The notes below the pieces were generated by a model. It worked only from the letters and a program-made list of their open reading frames with translations, did no database searches and had not been told where the DNA came from. Below are positions 42,834-51,684 of a stretch of DNA of 64,000 nt, piece after piece. Numbering within the stretch: the stretch's first letter is position 1; every line of letters begins with the position of its first letter. Source of the DNA: Thermaurantimonas sp046299575 (GTDB lineage: Bacteria; Bacteroidota; Bacteroidia; Flavobacteriales; Schleiferiaceae); the NCBI RefSeq assembly GCF_046299575.1, contig NZ_JBKBHX010000007.1, forward strand, positions 1-64,000, in the 5' to 3' direction. A program made the position numbers and the translations under genes.

Positions 42834-44483
42834 TTATTTTTTAGGATTTCTCACGTAAAAATAAAACCCGTTATTTGAATAAAGAAATTCAGCATCTTTT
42901 ACCGATTCTTCAAACTGTTTGATGTGGTATTTTCTAACGGAAAAATACACGGGTTTATCTACATTGCCCGTTTCCAGCCAAAGGGGATTATATTTATTTG
43001 AATTAGTCGCTTTGCTACACTCTGTGTAAAAATATTGTGCATAGCTCTTGTATTTGAAAGTAGCTGCATATATATCTTTATTTTTAAGAGATTTAAAGAA
43101 TTCAATATTTGCTCTTTGTGAAATTCGTTCAATGTTTCCTACAAAGGCATATAAGGTTGTTTGAATCCAAATTATTTGTAACAAAGAGGTGAGATATAAA
43201 TATTTTTTTTTCTTATTCTTTAAAAAACGCATTCCTAAAAGTAAAAACAAAATAGCTGCCAGAGGAGGTATAAAATCTAACCAGGGCCATTGAACGAAAT
43301 CAGCCTGTAAATTTTCTTTAGCAAAGTCATCTTGAATTTTCAGAATGAGAAAAGATTTTAAATAAGGAAATAATGAAAACACTAAAGATGTTATAAGAAT
43401 GATCATTGAAATAAAAACATATAATATCTTGGAAAATAAGGAAAATGAATTCTTTTGGCGAATGTTTTGATAAATATGAATGGAAGCTATAAAAGTGAGC
43501 GGATAATAGGCTAAACTACTGTAATGAACTATTTTCGTTTTAACTATGGAAAATAGAATTAAAACAACGAAAAATAATATAGACATCCATCGAATATAAT
43601 CTCTTGTTATTAGGTCAAATATTTGACGGTTTTTCTTGTCAAAATACCAGGCTGTAAAAAATACTGAGGCAGGGAAACATCCAAAAAGAAGTACAACAAT
43701 GTGATAACCAAAGAAGCCTCTGTGACCGGCATCTGGTGTAGTAAGTAATTCCCATTGTCGAATGGTAAATTCAATTAAAAATTCGGGTCCGTTGAGGCTG
43801 TAATCAATTAAGAGCCAAACTCCAAATGTACCTAAGCTGGTGAGTAGATAGACAATAAAATGCCAAAACGGTAAATACCATCTGAAGCGTTCAAAAATCC
43901 AATAAACAAATGCTACCAGAGAAATGACAAGTAAAGCGACTGGTCCTTTAGTCAATATGGCAAGACCACTAAACAGCCCTGCAAGTAAAAGTTTAGATAT
44001 CGATTTTGAAGATTTATTATAGGAATGATAATGACTAATTATGCTAATAAAAGAAAGAAAAATCAAAAAGTTGAACCAAGGATCTATTATTCCACTTTTG
44101 AAGTACAAATGGGGTAAAATAGATGCCCACCACATAACAACCCATATCCAAGCAAATTGAAGGGAAATAATTCTTTTTCCGAACCAAAGCAAAAAAGCCG
44201 AAACGAGTATTCCAAGAAAGGCGTTGGGTAAACGAGCCGCAAATTCACTTACTCCAAATAAATGCATGCTTATGGCCTGAAGCCACATAAAAAAGGGTGG
44301 TTTTTCTGTAAAGGGTCGGAAGTCGATTTGTGCATTTAAATAATTGCCAGAAACAACCATTTCGCGGGCTATTTCTGCAAAATTTATTTCATCCCAATCA
44401 AATAAATGAACTTTGCCAATAAAAGGAATGAAAAGCAATGATGATACAGCAATAGCTACAACAAGATTTTTAAAAAATCTCAT
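42834..44483 (-). CDS. GT39/ArnT-like membrane glycosyltransferase
   Basis: 549 residues with about ten or more membrane helices. Transfers a sugar from a polyprenyl-phosphate carrier on the outer side of the inner membrane. The N-terminal loop holds LFDWDEINFAE (residues 27-37), the Asp-Glu pair typical of the PMT/ArnT family catalytic site, and PFTEKPPFFMWLQ near 58-70 is the second family loop. A soluble end (about 440-549) follows. Its start overlaps the stop of a PAP2 phosphatase by 4 nt. The pair suggests glycan transfer with recycling of the lipid phosphate carrier. The acceptor (lipid A, protein, other) is unknown. Confidence 0.9.
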   Translation of the reverse strand: MRFFKNLVVAIAVSSLLFIPFIGKVHLFDWDEINFAEIAREMVVSGNYLNAQIDFRPFTEKPPFFMWLQAISMHLFGVSEFAARLPNAFLGILVSAFLLWFGKRIISLQFAWIWVVMWWASILPHLYFKSGIIDPWFNFLIFLSFISIISHYHSYNKSSKSISKLLLAGLFSGLAILTKGPVALLVISLVAFVYWIFERFRWYLPFWHFIVYLLTSLGTFGVWLLIDYSLNGPEFLIEFTIRQWELLTTPDAGHRGFFGYHIVVLLFGCFPASVFFTAWYFDKKNRQIFDLITRDYIRWMSILFFVVLILFSIVKTKIVHYSSLAYYPLTFIASIHIYQNIRQKNSFSLFSKILYVFISMIILITSLVFSLFPYLKSFLILKIQDDFAKENLQADFVQWPWLDFIPPLAAILFLLLGMRFLKNKKKKYLYLTSLLQIIWIQTTLYAFVGNIERISQRANIEFFKSLKNKDIYAATFKYKSYAQYFYTECSKATNSNKYNPLWLETGNVDKPVYFSVRKYHIKQFEESVKDAEFLYSNNGFYFYVRNPKK

Positions 44484-45091
44484 TCTTTTGGATTAAAAAT
44501 GTTGACTAATCGCACACAAAAATGCGATATCAATATACCTAAAAGACCACCAGCTGCCACATCAGGTATAAAATGTTGTGATAAATATACCCGGCTGATT
44601 CCCACCAAAATAGCTATGAGGGCAAACAAATAGCCTAATTTTTTAGGTGCGATTACAGCTACTAAACTCCAAAATGCAAATGCGGCCATCGTGTGACCTG
44701 AGGGAAAACTGTATTTTTTATGCATACGTACTCCTTCTACGAGTTTAAGCTTATCAGCACCAATTTCCAGAATGGGGCGATCAATGTTTGGAAAAAGAAC
44801 GGATTTTCCAAGGGCTGTTACAATCAGTGTGATAACTGCTGCAGTGGAGTAAAGCAAGAAATATTCCCGGTTTTTTTTTAATCCAAAATACAGGATAAAA
44901 GGCAGAAAGATAAGCCCATCGCCAAGGTGTGTGATGAATTTAAAAAAAACGTCGGAAAGAGGATGCTTCCAGCTATTCAGTGCCAGATGCAATTCGACCT
45001 TGTCGAAAAAAAGGGACAAGAAAAGAGTGACTGCGATAAAGACCGCCGAAGGAACCAGAAATGAGATTGGTATTTTGAGTTGTGAGGTCAT
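44480..45091 (-). CDS. PAP2 superfamily phosphatase
   Basis: 203 residues with about five to six membrane helices. Removes phosphate from lipid phosphates such as undecaprenyl diphosphate or phosphatidate. The active-site motifs are KSVLFPNIDRP (near 96-106, an RP with a spaced Lys), PSGHT at 130-134, and SRVYLSQHFIPD at 166-177. The spacing in the first motif (eight residues between Lys and Arg instead of six) is unusual but the other two are perfect. ATGA overlap with the GT39 gene downstream links it to carrier recycling. Confidence 0.92.
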   Translation of the reverse strand: MTSQLKIPISFLVPSAVFIAVTLFLSLFFDKVELHLALNSWKHPLSDVFFKFITHLGDGLIFLPFILYFGLKKNREYFLLYSTAAVITLIVTALGKSVLFPNIDRPILEIGADKLKLVEGVRMHKKYSFPSGHTMAAFAFWSLVAVIAPKKLGYLFALIAILVGISRVYLSQHFIPDVAAGGLLGILISHFCVRLVNIFNPKE

Positions 45092-45490
45092 TTAGTTGGA
45101 GCCAAGAAGGTGAAGTAAGTCTCCTATCTGGCTGTTCCATAGCTTTTTAGACTCTTCGAGTTCGTCTTCGTACGCATAATCAATTACCCAGAGTGAGAGG
45201 TCATTGGTTATTTCGTCTTCTACTAGTTTGAACTCAAAGAAGTATTTATTACCTGCTTGTTCGTCTTCTTCCCAGCGGAAGCGAACAAACTGTTCAGGTC
45301 TTTTACCGATCATTTTGGCTTTTTGTTCTGTATCGCCCCAAATGAAGGTATAGTTATCTCCTTTGTTATTGACATCGTCACAAAACCATTCAGCCAAACC
45401 ATTGGGAGTACTGAGATATTGAAACAGCAGTGGTTTTGAGCATTTCACGGGAAATTCGAGTTCAAATTTTACTTTTTGAGCTTCAGCCAT
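45092..45490 (-). CDS. START-like domain protein
   Basis: 132 residues, cytosolic, no signal peptide. The sequence fits the helix-grip fold of the Bet v1/START/SRPBCC superfamily: FELEFPVKCSKPLLFQYLSTPNGLAEWF at the N-terminus, a series of strands (YTFIWGDTEQKAKMIGK, FVRFRWEED, YFFEFKLVED), and a long C-terminal helix. It resembles the START_2 family seen in Bacteroidota. It could bind a hydrophobic ligand. The stop codon lies directly against the start of the PAP2 gene, so it is probably the first gene of the PAP2-GT39 run. Confidence 0.83.
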   Translation of the reverse strand: MAEAQKVKFELEFPVKCSKPLLFQYLSTPNGLAEWFCDDVNNKGDNYTFIWGDTEQKAKMIGKRPEQFVRFRWEEDEQAGNKYFFEFKLVEDEITNDLSLWVIDYAYEDELEESKKLWNSQIGDLLHLLGSN

Positions 45491-45602
45491 TGACTAACTT
45501 TTTTTAAAAACAGTTTAGTTTTGGTATTAAAAATCGGCCGAATATAGAAAAATCAAAAAATCTACAATAACCTGGGTCAAAAAAATGTGAATAAATCAAT
45601 AT

Positions 45603-46208
45603 TTATTTGATTCGCTGGTCGTAAACAGCGCCCATGCCCGGATTTTCGCCAAGAAGGGTGTTAGTGATATATCGCTTTATGGCATGAAACGTCATCATGT
45701 GGAGGTCTTCAACAATTTCCATGTCAGCAACTGGAATGTGAATGCTGATATCGGCTATTTGGGCGCATTGTCCACCCTTGTAACCGGTGAGTGCAGCCGT
45801 TTTTATGCCTTGATTTTTGGCCCATTGGAGTGCATTTACAACGTTTTTTGAGTTGCCACTACCTGAGAGACCTATCACTAAATCGCCGGGTCGAGCGAAG
45901 TTTTTGAGTTGCTCTTCGAAGATGGCTTCGTAGCTGATGTCGTTTGAAATAGCCATTAGGGCTGGGATATTGTCGTTCAGACAAATGAATCGGAAACGTT
46001 TTTCCAGGCCGAAGGAGGCCCCTTTTACATAATCGCCTGCTACGTGTGAAGCTGTGGCACCGCTACCGCCATTGCCCATTGTATAAATAGTACTCCCTTC
46101 GTTGTAAGTGTACAAGATGGCTTCGGCCAGATCAGCTACCTTATCAAGAGGAATTAGATTTATAGCATTTAGGGAGTTATGTAAATATGTTTGGATGTCT
46201 TTGTTCAT
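45603..46208 (-). CDS. SIS domain protein, GmhA-like sedoheptulose-7-phosphate isomerase
   Basis: 201 residues, the length of GmhA (about 192). It would convert sedoheptulose 7-phosphate to heptose 7-phosphate at the start of heptose biosynthesis for lipopolysaccharide or S-layer glycans. The SIS fold is visible in IYTMGNGGSGATASHVAGDYVKG near 41-63, and LVIGLSGSGNSKNVVNALQWAKNQGI near 112-137. MEIVEDLHMMTFHAIK near 172-187 carries the zinc-binding or catalytic Glu/His region of the family. The three-domain enzyme at 15561 could supply later steps. Coupled by a 4-nt overlap to a hydrolase gene. Confidence 0.85.
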   Translation of the reverse strand: MNKDIQTYLHNSLNAINLIPLDKVADLAEAILYTYNEGSTIYTMGNGGSGATASHVAGDYVKGASFGLEKRFRFICLNDNIPALMAISNDISYEAIFEEQLKNFARPGDLVIGLSGSGNSKNVVNALQWAKNQGIKTAALTGYKGGQCAQIADISIHIPVADMEIVEDLHMMTFHAIKRYITNTLLGENPGMGAVYDQRIK

Positions 46209-46978
46209 TCCGTAAGAAATTGAGCAACTAAGTTAAAAACTTTATCGGGTTGTTCGGCATGAACCCAGTGACCGGCATCGCTGATTGTTTCAACTCGGGA
46301 ATTAGGAAAATGTTTCGAAATGAGGGGGATATCGCCGTCGCGAATGTAATCGCTGCGGTTGCCGCGAATGAAGAGGGTAGGGCCTTGATAAATTGCGTAT
46401 TCAGGTAAGGCGCGGCCTACTTCTTCGATTTTTTCAGCTATCACGTCGAGGTTGAATCGAAATTCAAAGCCATCGGGGGTGCGGTGTAGGCTTTTGAGTA
46501 GAAACATCCGGATGTCGGGTTGGGGAATTTTTTGTGCGAGTTGTTCTTCGACATCGGAGCGGCTATCGGTTTTGAGATTAAGCGAACGCAGAGCATCGAT
46601 GATGAGGGTGTGATGTACGGGATAGTATCGCGGGGCTATATCCACCACGATGAGTCGCTCCACTACATCTGGGCGCAAGGTGGCCAGAAGCATGGCGGTT
46701 TTGCCGCCCATTGAGTGACCGAGTAAGTTGGAGGGTGTTAAGTGATTTGTTTCAAGGTATTCCAATACGTCGGCAGCCATAGTTTCGTAGTCGAAGTGTT
46801 CGGTTTTGTATGATCGACCGTGATTAGGCATGTCAAGTAGGTGTACTTCGATTTGCGTTTCTTCTGCCCAACGACGCGCAAGAGAGGCCCAATTATCGCC
46901 CATTCCAAATAGGCCATGCAGAACAATGAGCTTTTGAGCTTTGCCTGACCCATAAATTTTGCTGTAAAGTTTCATCAT
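46205..46978 (-). CDS. Alpha/beta hydrolase, YbfF-like
   Basis: 257 residues. A small esterase-like hydrolase with LHGLFGMGDNWASLARRW near 20-37 (oxyanion hole), DMPNHGRS near 49-56, nucleophile Ser in LLGHSMGG near 86-93, and the histidine in AGHWVHAEQP near 236-245. The acidic member is likely the Asp of RGNRSDYIRDG. It resembles the E. coli YbfF group of acyl-CoA and ester hydrolases. The substrate is unknown. Met1 and Met2 are both possible starts. The 3' end overlaps the GmhA-like gene by 4 nt. Confidence 0.87.
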   Translation of the reverse strand: MMKLYSKIYGSGKAQKLIVLHGLFGMGDNWASLARRWAEETQIEVHLLDMPNHGRSYKTEHFDYETMAADVLEYLETNHLTPSNLLGHSMGGKTAMLLATLRPDVVERLIVVDIAPRYYPVHHTLIIDALRSLNLKTDSRSDVEEQLAQKIPQPDIRMFLLKSLHRTPDGFEFRFNLDVIAEKIEEVGRALPEYAIYQGPTLFIRGNRSDYIRDGDIPLISKHFPNSRVETISDAGHWVHAEQPDKVFNLVAQFLTE

Positions 46979-47154
46979 TGAAAAGAATGGTGGGCAAATG
47001 TAATGGCGAACGCAGTGAGCCTTGCGGGGAGTAATGGAAGTTGGATAAATCCAGACGAAGCCAGCTGAATCCGTCTTGTGTAACTAAAACCGGATTTATA
47101 AGAGAGCGCGTATACGCTTTAATAATGGCACGCCTAAATGAAATTAGAAAAAAT

Positions 47155-47658
47155 TTATTTTCTTTTGAAGATTGGTACGTTGGAGCAAGCCTCGCCATAC
47201 ATAAGAGAGCGAACGACTGTTTGTAGTCTTTGGGTAATGGCGGCAAAAGCAGCCGGCGTGATGGCGGGATGCTGACAGCCGTTAATGAGCACGCGTTGAC
47301 CTCTATAGGGCTCTAAAGGTAGATCGGCGATAGCAGCGAGCAGTTTGGTTTTTTCAAGGTCTTGTGGGTCGGAGTAAATCGAGCGCGCTTGATGCTCTTC
47401 TAATTTGCTGGATATGAGCATCCAGGCCCACATAGGCACGATAGCATCGGAGCTGCAAGTGAGCACTACTGTGCGACCTGAATGTCGAGACCAAAGGTAT
47501 GATCGAATGTGTGACTTAAAGTCGTCTTCGCGCAAAATGATGCCTTCATAAAGCCACCCGGCGATGTCGAGTACTTGGACATCAGCCTGATAGAGGAGTT
47601 CTTTGAGGCTGAGATTGATCAGGCCACTCTCGGCTACTTTATTTTGAATTATTTCCAT
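47155..47658 (-). CDS. DUF2480 family protein
   Basis: 167 residues, cytosolic. Recognised from family features: IQNKVAESGLINLSL at the start, IAGWLYEGIILREDDFKSH near 37-55, VLTCSSDAIVPMWAWMLI near 65-82, and SLMYGEACSNVPIF near 150-163. The conserved cysteines in TCSSDAIVP and GEACSNVP stand out. The function is unknown. In this phylum the gene commonly follows Fe-S assembly genes, and here it lies 15 nt downstream of the SufT-like gene, which fits a role in cluster assembly or use. Confidence 0.87.
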   Translation of the reverse strand: MEIIQNKVAESGLINLSLKELLYQADVQVLDIAGWLYEGIILREDDFKSHIRSYLWSRHSGRTVVLTCSSDAIVPMWAWMLISSKLEEHQARSIYSDPQDLEKTKLLAAIADLPLEPYRGQRVLINGCQHPAITPAAFAAITQRLQTVVRSLMYGEACSNVPIFKRK

Positions 47659-47673
47659 AGGTGGTTTTGTACT

Positions 47674-47997
47674 TCAGAAAATTCCGAGTTCGAGCTTGGC
47701 TTCTTCACTCATCATGTCTTTGTGCCAGGGAGGATCGAAGGTGATTTGCACTTTTACATCGGTAACCACGTCGAGGGTACGTACTTTTTCTTGTACTTCT
47801 GTAGGTAATGTTTCAGCTACCGGGCAGTTTGGCGAGGTGAGTGTCATGAGAATGTCCACTTCGCCGTGGTCGCTTATTTTAAGGTCGTAAATGAGACCCA
47901 GATCGTATATGTTGACAGGAATTTCGGGATCGTAGATGTTTCGCAAAACTTCTACCACTTGGTCGGCAAGCTCTTGCATTTGATCGTCGGTAAGCAT
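47674..47997 (-). CDS. sufT: SufT-like MIP18/DUF59 Fe-S assembly protein
   Basis: 107 residues, the single-domain MIP18 type. Motif DPEIPVNIYDLGLIYDLKI spans about 23-41, and MTLTSPNCPVAE near 51-62 carries the conserved Cys58; PPWHKDMMSEEA near 89-100 is the family end. Such proteins help the maturation or delivery of Fe-S clusters. It sits in the run sufE, sufT, DUF2480 on the minus strand with gaps of 12 and 15 nt. Confidence 0.92.
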   Translation of the reverse strand: MLTDDQMQELADQVVEVLRNIYDPEIPVNIYDLGLIYDLKISDHGEVDILMTLTSPNCPVAETLPTEVQEKVRTLDVVTDVKVQITFDPPWHKDMMSEEAKLELGIF

Positions 47998-48009
47998 AGC
48001 AGTATTGAT

Positions 48010-48444
48010 TTAGCTAGGTTGGGTGAGTTGGCTGATAGCTAGTGCGTAATATTTCATTTGCTTGATCATTGCCAATAGACCATTGGCTCGTGTAGGTGAT
48101 AGGTGCTGTTTAAGGCCAATTTTTTCTATAAAGTGAATGTCTGCATCTACTATGTCTTGAGGCAATTGATTGTCGAAAACGCGTATCAGAAGGGCTACTA
48201 TGCCTTTTACGATTATTGCATCGCTATCGGCTGTGTAGCGGATTCGACCATTATCGTCGAGGTAGGCGTGTAGCCACACGCGACTTTGACAGCCTTTGAT
48301 GAGGTTTTCGTCAACTTTGTATTTAGGGTCGATGAGAGGAAGTTCTTTGCCGAGCTCGATGATGTATTCGTACTTCTGTTCCCAGTTGTCAAACATTTCG
48401 AACTCTTGAACTATTTCTTCTTGAACTTCAGCAATGGAGGGCAT
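48010..48444 (-). CDS. sufE: SufE Fe-S cluster assembly sulfur acceptor
   Basis: Takes persulfide sulfur from the cysteine desulfurase SufS and passes it to the SufBCD scaffold. With the ATG at 48444 the protein has 144 residues. A TTG at 48489 would add 15 residues that do not look conserved. The acceptor cysteine is Cys52 in LIKGCQSRVW, matching Cys51 of E. coli SufE. FDNWEQKYEYIIELGKELP near 18-36 is the usual N-terminal region. First gene of the sufE, sufT, DUF2480 run. sufBCDS are not in the window. Confidence 0.95.
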   Translation of the reverse strand: MPSIAEVQEEIVQEFEMFDNWEQKYEYIIELGKELPLIDPKYKVDENLIKGCQSRVWLHAYLDDNGRIRYTADSDAIIVKGIVALLIRVFDNQLPQDIVDADIHFIEKIGLKQHLSPTRANGLLAMIKQMKYYALAISQLTQPS

Positions 48445-48646
48445 GTCGAATTTTTCTACAAAAATAGGTCGGTCGCCTGATTGTCCCAAATGTCATTATT
48501 CACAAAAGAATTGGTAAGAAATATTGTCTTATCGGGTTTGAGTAGGATAAAATTTGAATAATTTCAAAATTCGGACTATTGATAAGAAAGTTTTAAAATC
48601 TATATATTGATATTGTTGTTTTTTTTAGAGTCGAGAACTTTGTAAT

Positions 48647-49654
48647 ATGAATCGATATTTGCTACTAGCGAGTACACTTGTTGTTCTTGCGATAGAGGCT
48701 TGCAAAAGCAATCATGAAACAGCTGAAGAGACTGTTGTACAACCGAAAACTCCTATTGATAGTCTGACGGCTTTGATTGAAAAAAATCCAGAAAATGCCG
48801 TGTATCTGGCCGAGAGGGCTTCCATGTATCTGGATGAACGAAAGTTTAAGGAAGCACTTGAAGATATCGACAAAGCTTGGCTGCTCGATTCTAATCACAT
48901 AAGAGTGCAGTTGATACGGGGAGATGTGTATTACGTGCTCAACAGAACGCGCGCTTCGCGCGACAGCTGGCTTAAGTGTGTGGAGCAGGACCCAAATAAC
49001 GAAGTGTGCAGGATGCGATTAGCTGAACTATACCTTGCTGTAAAAGATTTAGAAGCTGCTATGGAACACCTTAAAGTAGTTTTAGAAAAAAACAAGACGA
49101 ATGCGAATGCACACTTTATGATGGGTGTAGTAATTAGAGATTTATATGGTGATACAGACCGCGCACTGCTGTCGATTCAGCGAGCTATTGAAATCAAAGA
49201 AGATTATGTTGACGCGCTTGATATGATGGGAGTGCTTCTTACAGCAAAAGGTGATCCGCTAGCGATCAAATATTTACAGAATGCTTTGGATTACAGCCCA
49301 AATAGACATGACCTGATTTACAAACTTGGTTACGCCTACATGCGCTTTGGAAAGTTTAATGAGGCCATGGATATGTTTACTAAGGCTACAATGATTAATC
49401 CTAAAGATGAAGATAGCTACTTTAACATGGGATTTATTCATGTAGAGACGAAAAATTACTCCATTGCGCGTGAATATTTCGACAAAGCAGTGAAAGCAAA
49501 TCCGGAGTCGTTTAAGGCGTATTACGGCCGTGGTTATACAAATGAAATGCTTGGCAATGCGAAAGCCGCAATCGAAGACTACACGCACGCACTTACGCTC
49601 AATCCAGAATACACCCCAGCGGCTGAAAGCCTTAAGCGATTTGGCAGATATTAA
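48647..49654 (+). CDS. TPR-repeat lipoprotein
   Basis: 335 residues. The signal peptide ends in a lipobox with Cys19 (VLAIEACKS). After an acidic linker come at least eight tetratricopeptide repeats of 34 residues from about 45 to 330. Examples are KNPENAVYLAERASMYLDER near 44-63 and DEDSYFNMGFIHVETKNYSI near 250-270, with the usual Gly/Ala/Tyr pattern. It is probably a periplasmic or inner-face outer-membrane adaptor. First gene of a nine-gene plus-strand series; the nuclease-fold gene follows 12 nt later. Confidence 0.9.
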   Translation: MNRYLLLASTLVVLAIEACKSNHETAEETVVQPKTPIDSLTALIEKNPENAVYLAERASMYLDERKFKEALEDIDKAWLLDSNHIRVQLIRGDVYYVLNRTRASRDSWLKCVEQDPNNEVCRMRLAELYLAVKDLEAAMEHLKVVLEKNKTNANAHFMMGVVIRDLYGDTDRALLSIQRAIEIKEDYVDALDMMGVLLTAKGDPLAIKYLQNALDYSPNRHDLIYKLGYAYMRFGKFNEAMDMFTKATMINPKDEDSYFNMGFIHVETKNYSIAREYFDKAVKANPESFKAYYGRGYTNEMLGNAKAAIEDYTHALTLNPEYTPAAESLKRFGRY

Positions 49655-49666
49655 AAGAAAAAGTAG

Positions 49667-50695
49667 GTGAGAAAAAAGCATCTTATTTTCTTTATCAGCC
49701 TGGTCGTAGTTGCGTTCAATTCTTACGGCCAGGCAGCACGGGGTGAACTGTACAGGGTCATGTTTTACAACGTTGAAAACCTTTTTGACCCATATGACGA
49801 CCCAGAGAAGAACGACAACGACTTCACACCAGAAGGCAACTATCGTTGGACGGAATACCGCTGGCGGGAGAAGACCTCTAAAATTGCCAAAGTGATTCGC
49901 GCTGTAGGCGCAGGTCAGTTGCCAGCTATTATTGGTTTTTGTGAAATTGAAAATCGATTGGTCTTAGAAGAGTTGGCACGTCATCCCATCATACGTGACG
50001 GTAAGTACCAGGTAGTTCATTATGAATCGCCTGACCGCAGGGGTATTGATGTTGGTCTTTTCTATCGCGACGGAATTTTTACACTTTTGTATTCAGAGCC
50101 TTTGAGAGTACGAGTGGATAACAAGCCTGATTTCGCAACACGAGATATTTTATATGTAAAAGGCTTACTGGCCGGAGTTGATACCGTGCACATCTTTGTA
50201 AACCACTGGCCATCTAGATTGGGGGGTGCTTCCGCCAGTGAACCCAACAGAATTGCCGCTGCCCGTACGCTTCGCACTAAAACTGACAGTATAATGGCTG
50301 TGGTAAAGAGTGCCAATGTATTGATAATGGGCGACTTTAATGACGAGCCTGAAGATATCAGTTTGTCGAAAATTTTAGGTGCTGGTAGAAAGGTTGATCG
50401 GGAAGTACAATTGATTAACCTCATGCTTGATATGCCGGCAGGGGAGGGCAGCCACCGTTTTCAAGGCAGGTGGGGATTCTTGGATCAAATCATCGTTTCT
50501 AAGCCTTTGATGGATGGGTTAGGAAAACTGCAAGTGGCTGAAGGCAGGGCAAATGTTTTTAAAGCTGATTTTTTGCTGGAAGATGACAATCGCTATCCAG
50601 GCAAAATGCCTTACAGGCAATTTATCGGTTTTAAATTCAATGGAGGATTTAGCGATCACCTGCCTGTTTACATTGATGTGATATTGAAAAAATGA
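49667..50695 (+). CDS. Secreted endonuclease/exonuclease/phosphatase-fold protein
   Basis: 342 residues starting at GTG. A signal peptide (HLIFFISLVVVAFNSYGQ) marks export. The fold's catalytic motifs occur in order: VMFYNVENLFDPYDDP near 30-45 (metal-site Asn), GFCEIENR near 84-91 (metal-site Glu), VNHWPSR near 176-182 (His), LIMGDFNDEP near 217-226 (Asp-x-Asn), and GGFSDHLPVYI near 328-338 (the final Asp-His pair). It could be a nuclease for scavenging DNA or a phosphodiesterase; the substrate cannot be told. It lies between the TPR lipoprotein and another lipoprotein gene. Confidence 0.9.
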   Translation: MRKKHLIFFISLVVVAFNSYGQAARGELYRVMFYNVENLFDPYDDPEKNDNDFTPEGNYRWTEYRWREKTSKIAKVIRAVGAGQLPAIIGFCEIENRLVLEELARHPIIRDGKYQVVHYESPDRRGIDVGLFYRDGIFTLLYSEPLRVRVDNKPDFATRDILYVKGLLAGVDTVHIFVNHWPSRLGGASASEPNRIAAARTLRTKTDSIMAVVKSANVLIMGDFNDEPEDISLSKILGAGRKVDREVQLINLMLDMPAGEGSHRFQGRWGFLDQIIVSKPLMDGLGKLQVAEGRANVFKADFLLEDDNRYPGKMPYRQFIGFKFNGGFSDHLPVYIDVILKK

Positions 50696-50726
50696 TTTGT
50701 AAAATTGCTTCAGTGTTGCATTTTTG
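50696..50726 (+). promoter_or_regulatory. Candidate internal promoter in the nine-gene series
   Basis: TTTG (50696-50699), N19, CATTTTTG (50719-50726). The -7 box differs at one position from TAnnTTTG. The next start codon is 19 nt downstream. Confidence 0.4.
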
Positions 50727-50745
50727 CCTTAAATACGCATTATAG

Positions 50746-51684
50746 ATGAAATCTGTCACGAAAATATCATTATTATTTTTTTCTTTTTTACTAATTCTTA
50801 CAAGCTGTAAAAGAGAAAGCTCAAATGACGATGCCAATGGTGATCCTTTATTAAGCCTGCCGATTGAAGAAAAGACCTTTATTTTACTTACCAATACTTT
50901 TGGTCCGAATGATCCGAATTCTGGAGGCGCTGCTGCTCTTTTTCAAGTTTACAACGATTATCTGCCCGGTAGGATATTCATGATGAATATTCCCTCTCAA
51001 AATAATGTAGCCTACAAAGCCGGAGTGACTGACAGCGTTATCAATACTTTTTTCAAAAAACCTCCTGTTCCAGCTTTACATCTCAACAATGAATTTGTCG
51101 ATTTAGATCTGGCCGAAAAAATTGACCTTGTTTCAAACCGTTCTCCCAATGTTGGAGTAAATCACTTGGTGGCTGATAAGGGCGATTACTATGAAGTGCG
51201 GGCCAAGGTGAAAATTTTGGATTTTTTCTACACATCTTCCTTTTACATCACATCTTATTTGTTAGGCGATTTTGAACCAAAAGATTACGGAGGTGGAGTA
51301 AATTTCAGCACACAGCCACTTCCAGGGGTTACTGAAATTTCAAATGGAAGACTTTCTTATGCATTAGACGTTAAATCGCTGAGAGATACATCGCGTGTAG
51401 TAGTGCGTAAGGGGGATCCCGTGATGCACTATCGGGTATTGCTCTCAACTGATTCAGTGGCTTTTGCTCCGGGTCTCCTGCTCGATACCATCAATATTTT
51501 CGGCAGAAGTTTTGATGCCGGCGACATTTTTGGCTTGCAGCAAACACCTTTGAGATTCAAACTTCCCAAAACTCCGGCTTCAGAGGTAGCTGCCAATCTG
51601 TATGTAGTGACTATGGTATTTAGAAAAGAAGACGGCGATCAGCAAATTCGATTAGAAAACTCTTATCAAACCCGAATTCGATGA
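50746..51684 (+). CDS. Lipoprotein of unknown function
   Basis: 312 residues. A signal peptide ends with a clear lipobox at Cys21 (LLILTSCKR). The mature protein is Asn/Gly-rich near the start and then beta-rich (FILLTNTFGPNDP, YYEVRAKVKILDFFYTSSFYITSYLL, PVMHYRVLLSTDSVAF, NLYVVTMVFRKED). It faintly resembles Omp28-like proteins, but I would not assign the family. Its stop overlaps the start of the M48 peptidase gene by 4 nt, so the two are coupled and may act together at the outer membrane. Confidence 0.72.
   Translation: MKSVTKISLLFFSFLLILTSCKRESSNDDANGDPLLSLPIEEKTFILLTNTFGPNDPNSGGAAALFQVYNDYLPGRIFMMNIPSQNNVAYKAGVTDSVINTFFKKPPVPALHLNNEFVDLDLAEKIDLVSNRSPNVGVNHLVADKGDYYEVRAKVKILDFFYTSSFYITSYLLGDFEPKDYGGGVNFSTQPLPGVTEISNGRLSYALDVKSLRDTSRVVVRKGDPVMHYRVLLSTDSVAFAPGLLLDTINIFGRSFDAGDIFGLQQTPLRFKLPKTPASEVAANLYVVTMVFRKEDGDQQIRLENSYQTRIR

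Noticed and set aside
46979..47154. Possible small gene or regulatory RNA in the 176-nt gap before the hydrolase gene
   Set aside because: Only a 10-nt palindrome (GCGTATACGC near 47109) and small shadow frames were seen; nothing supports a feature.
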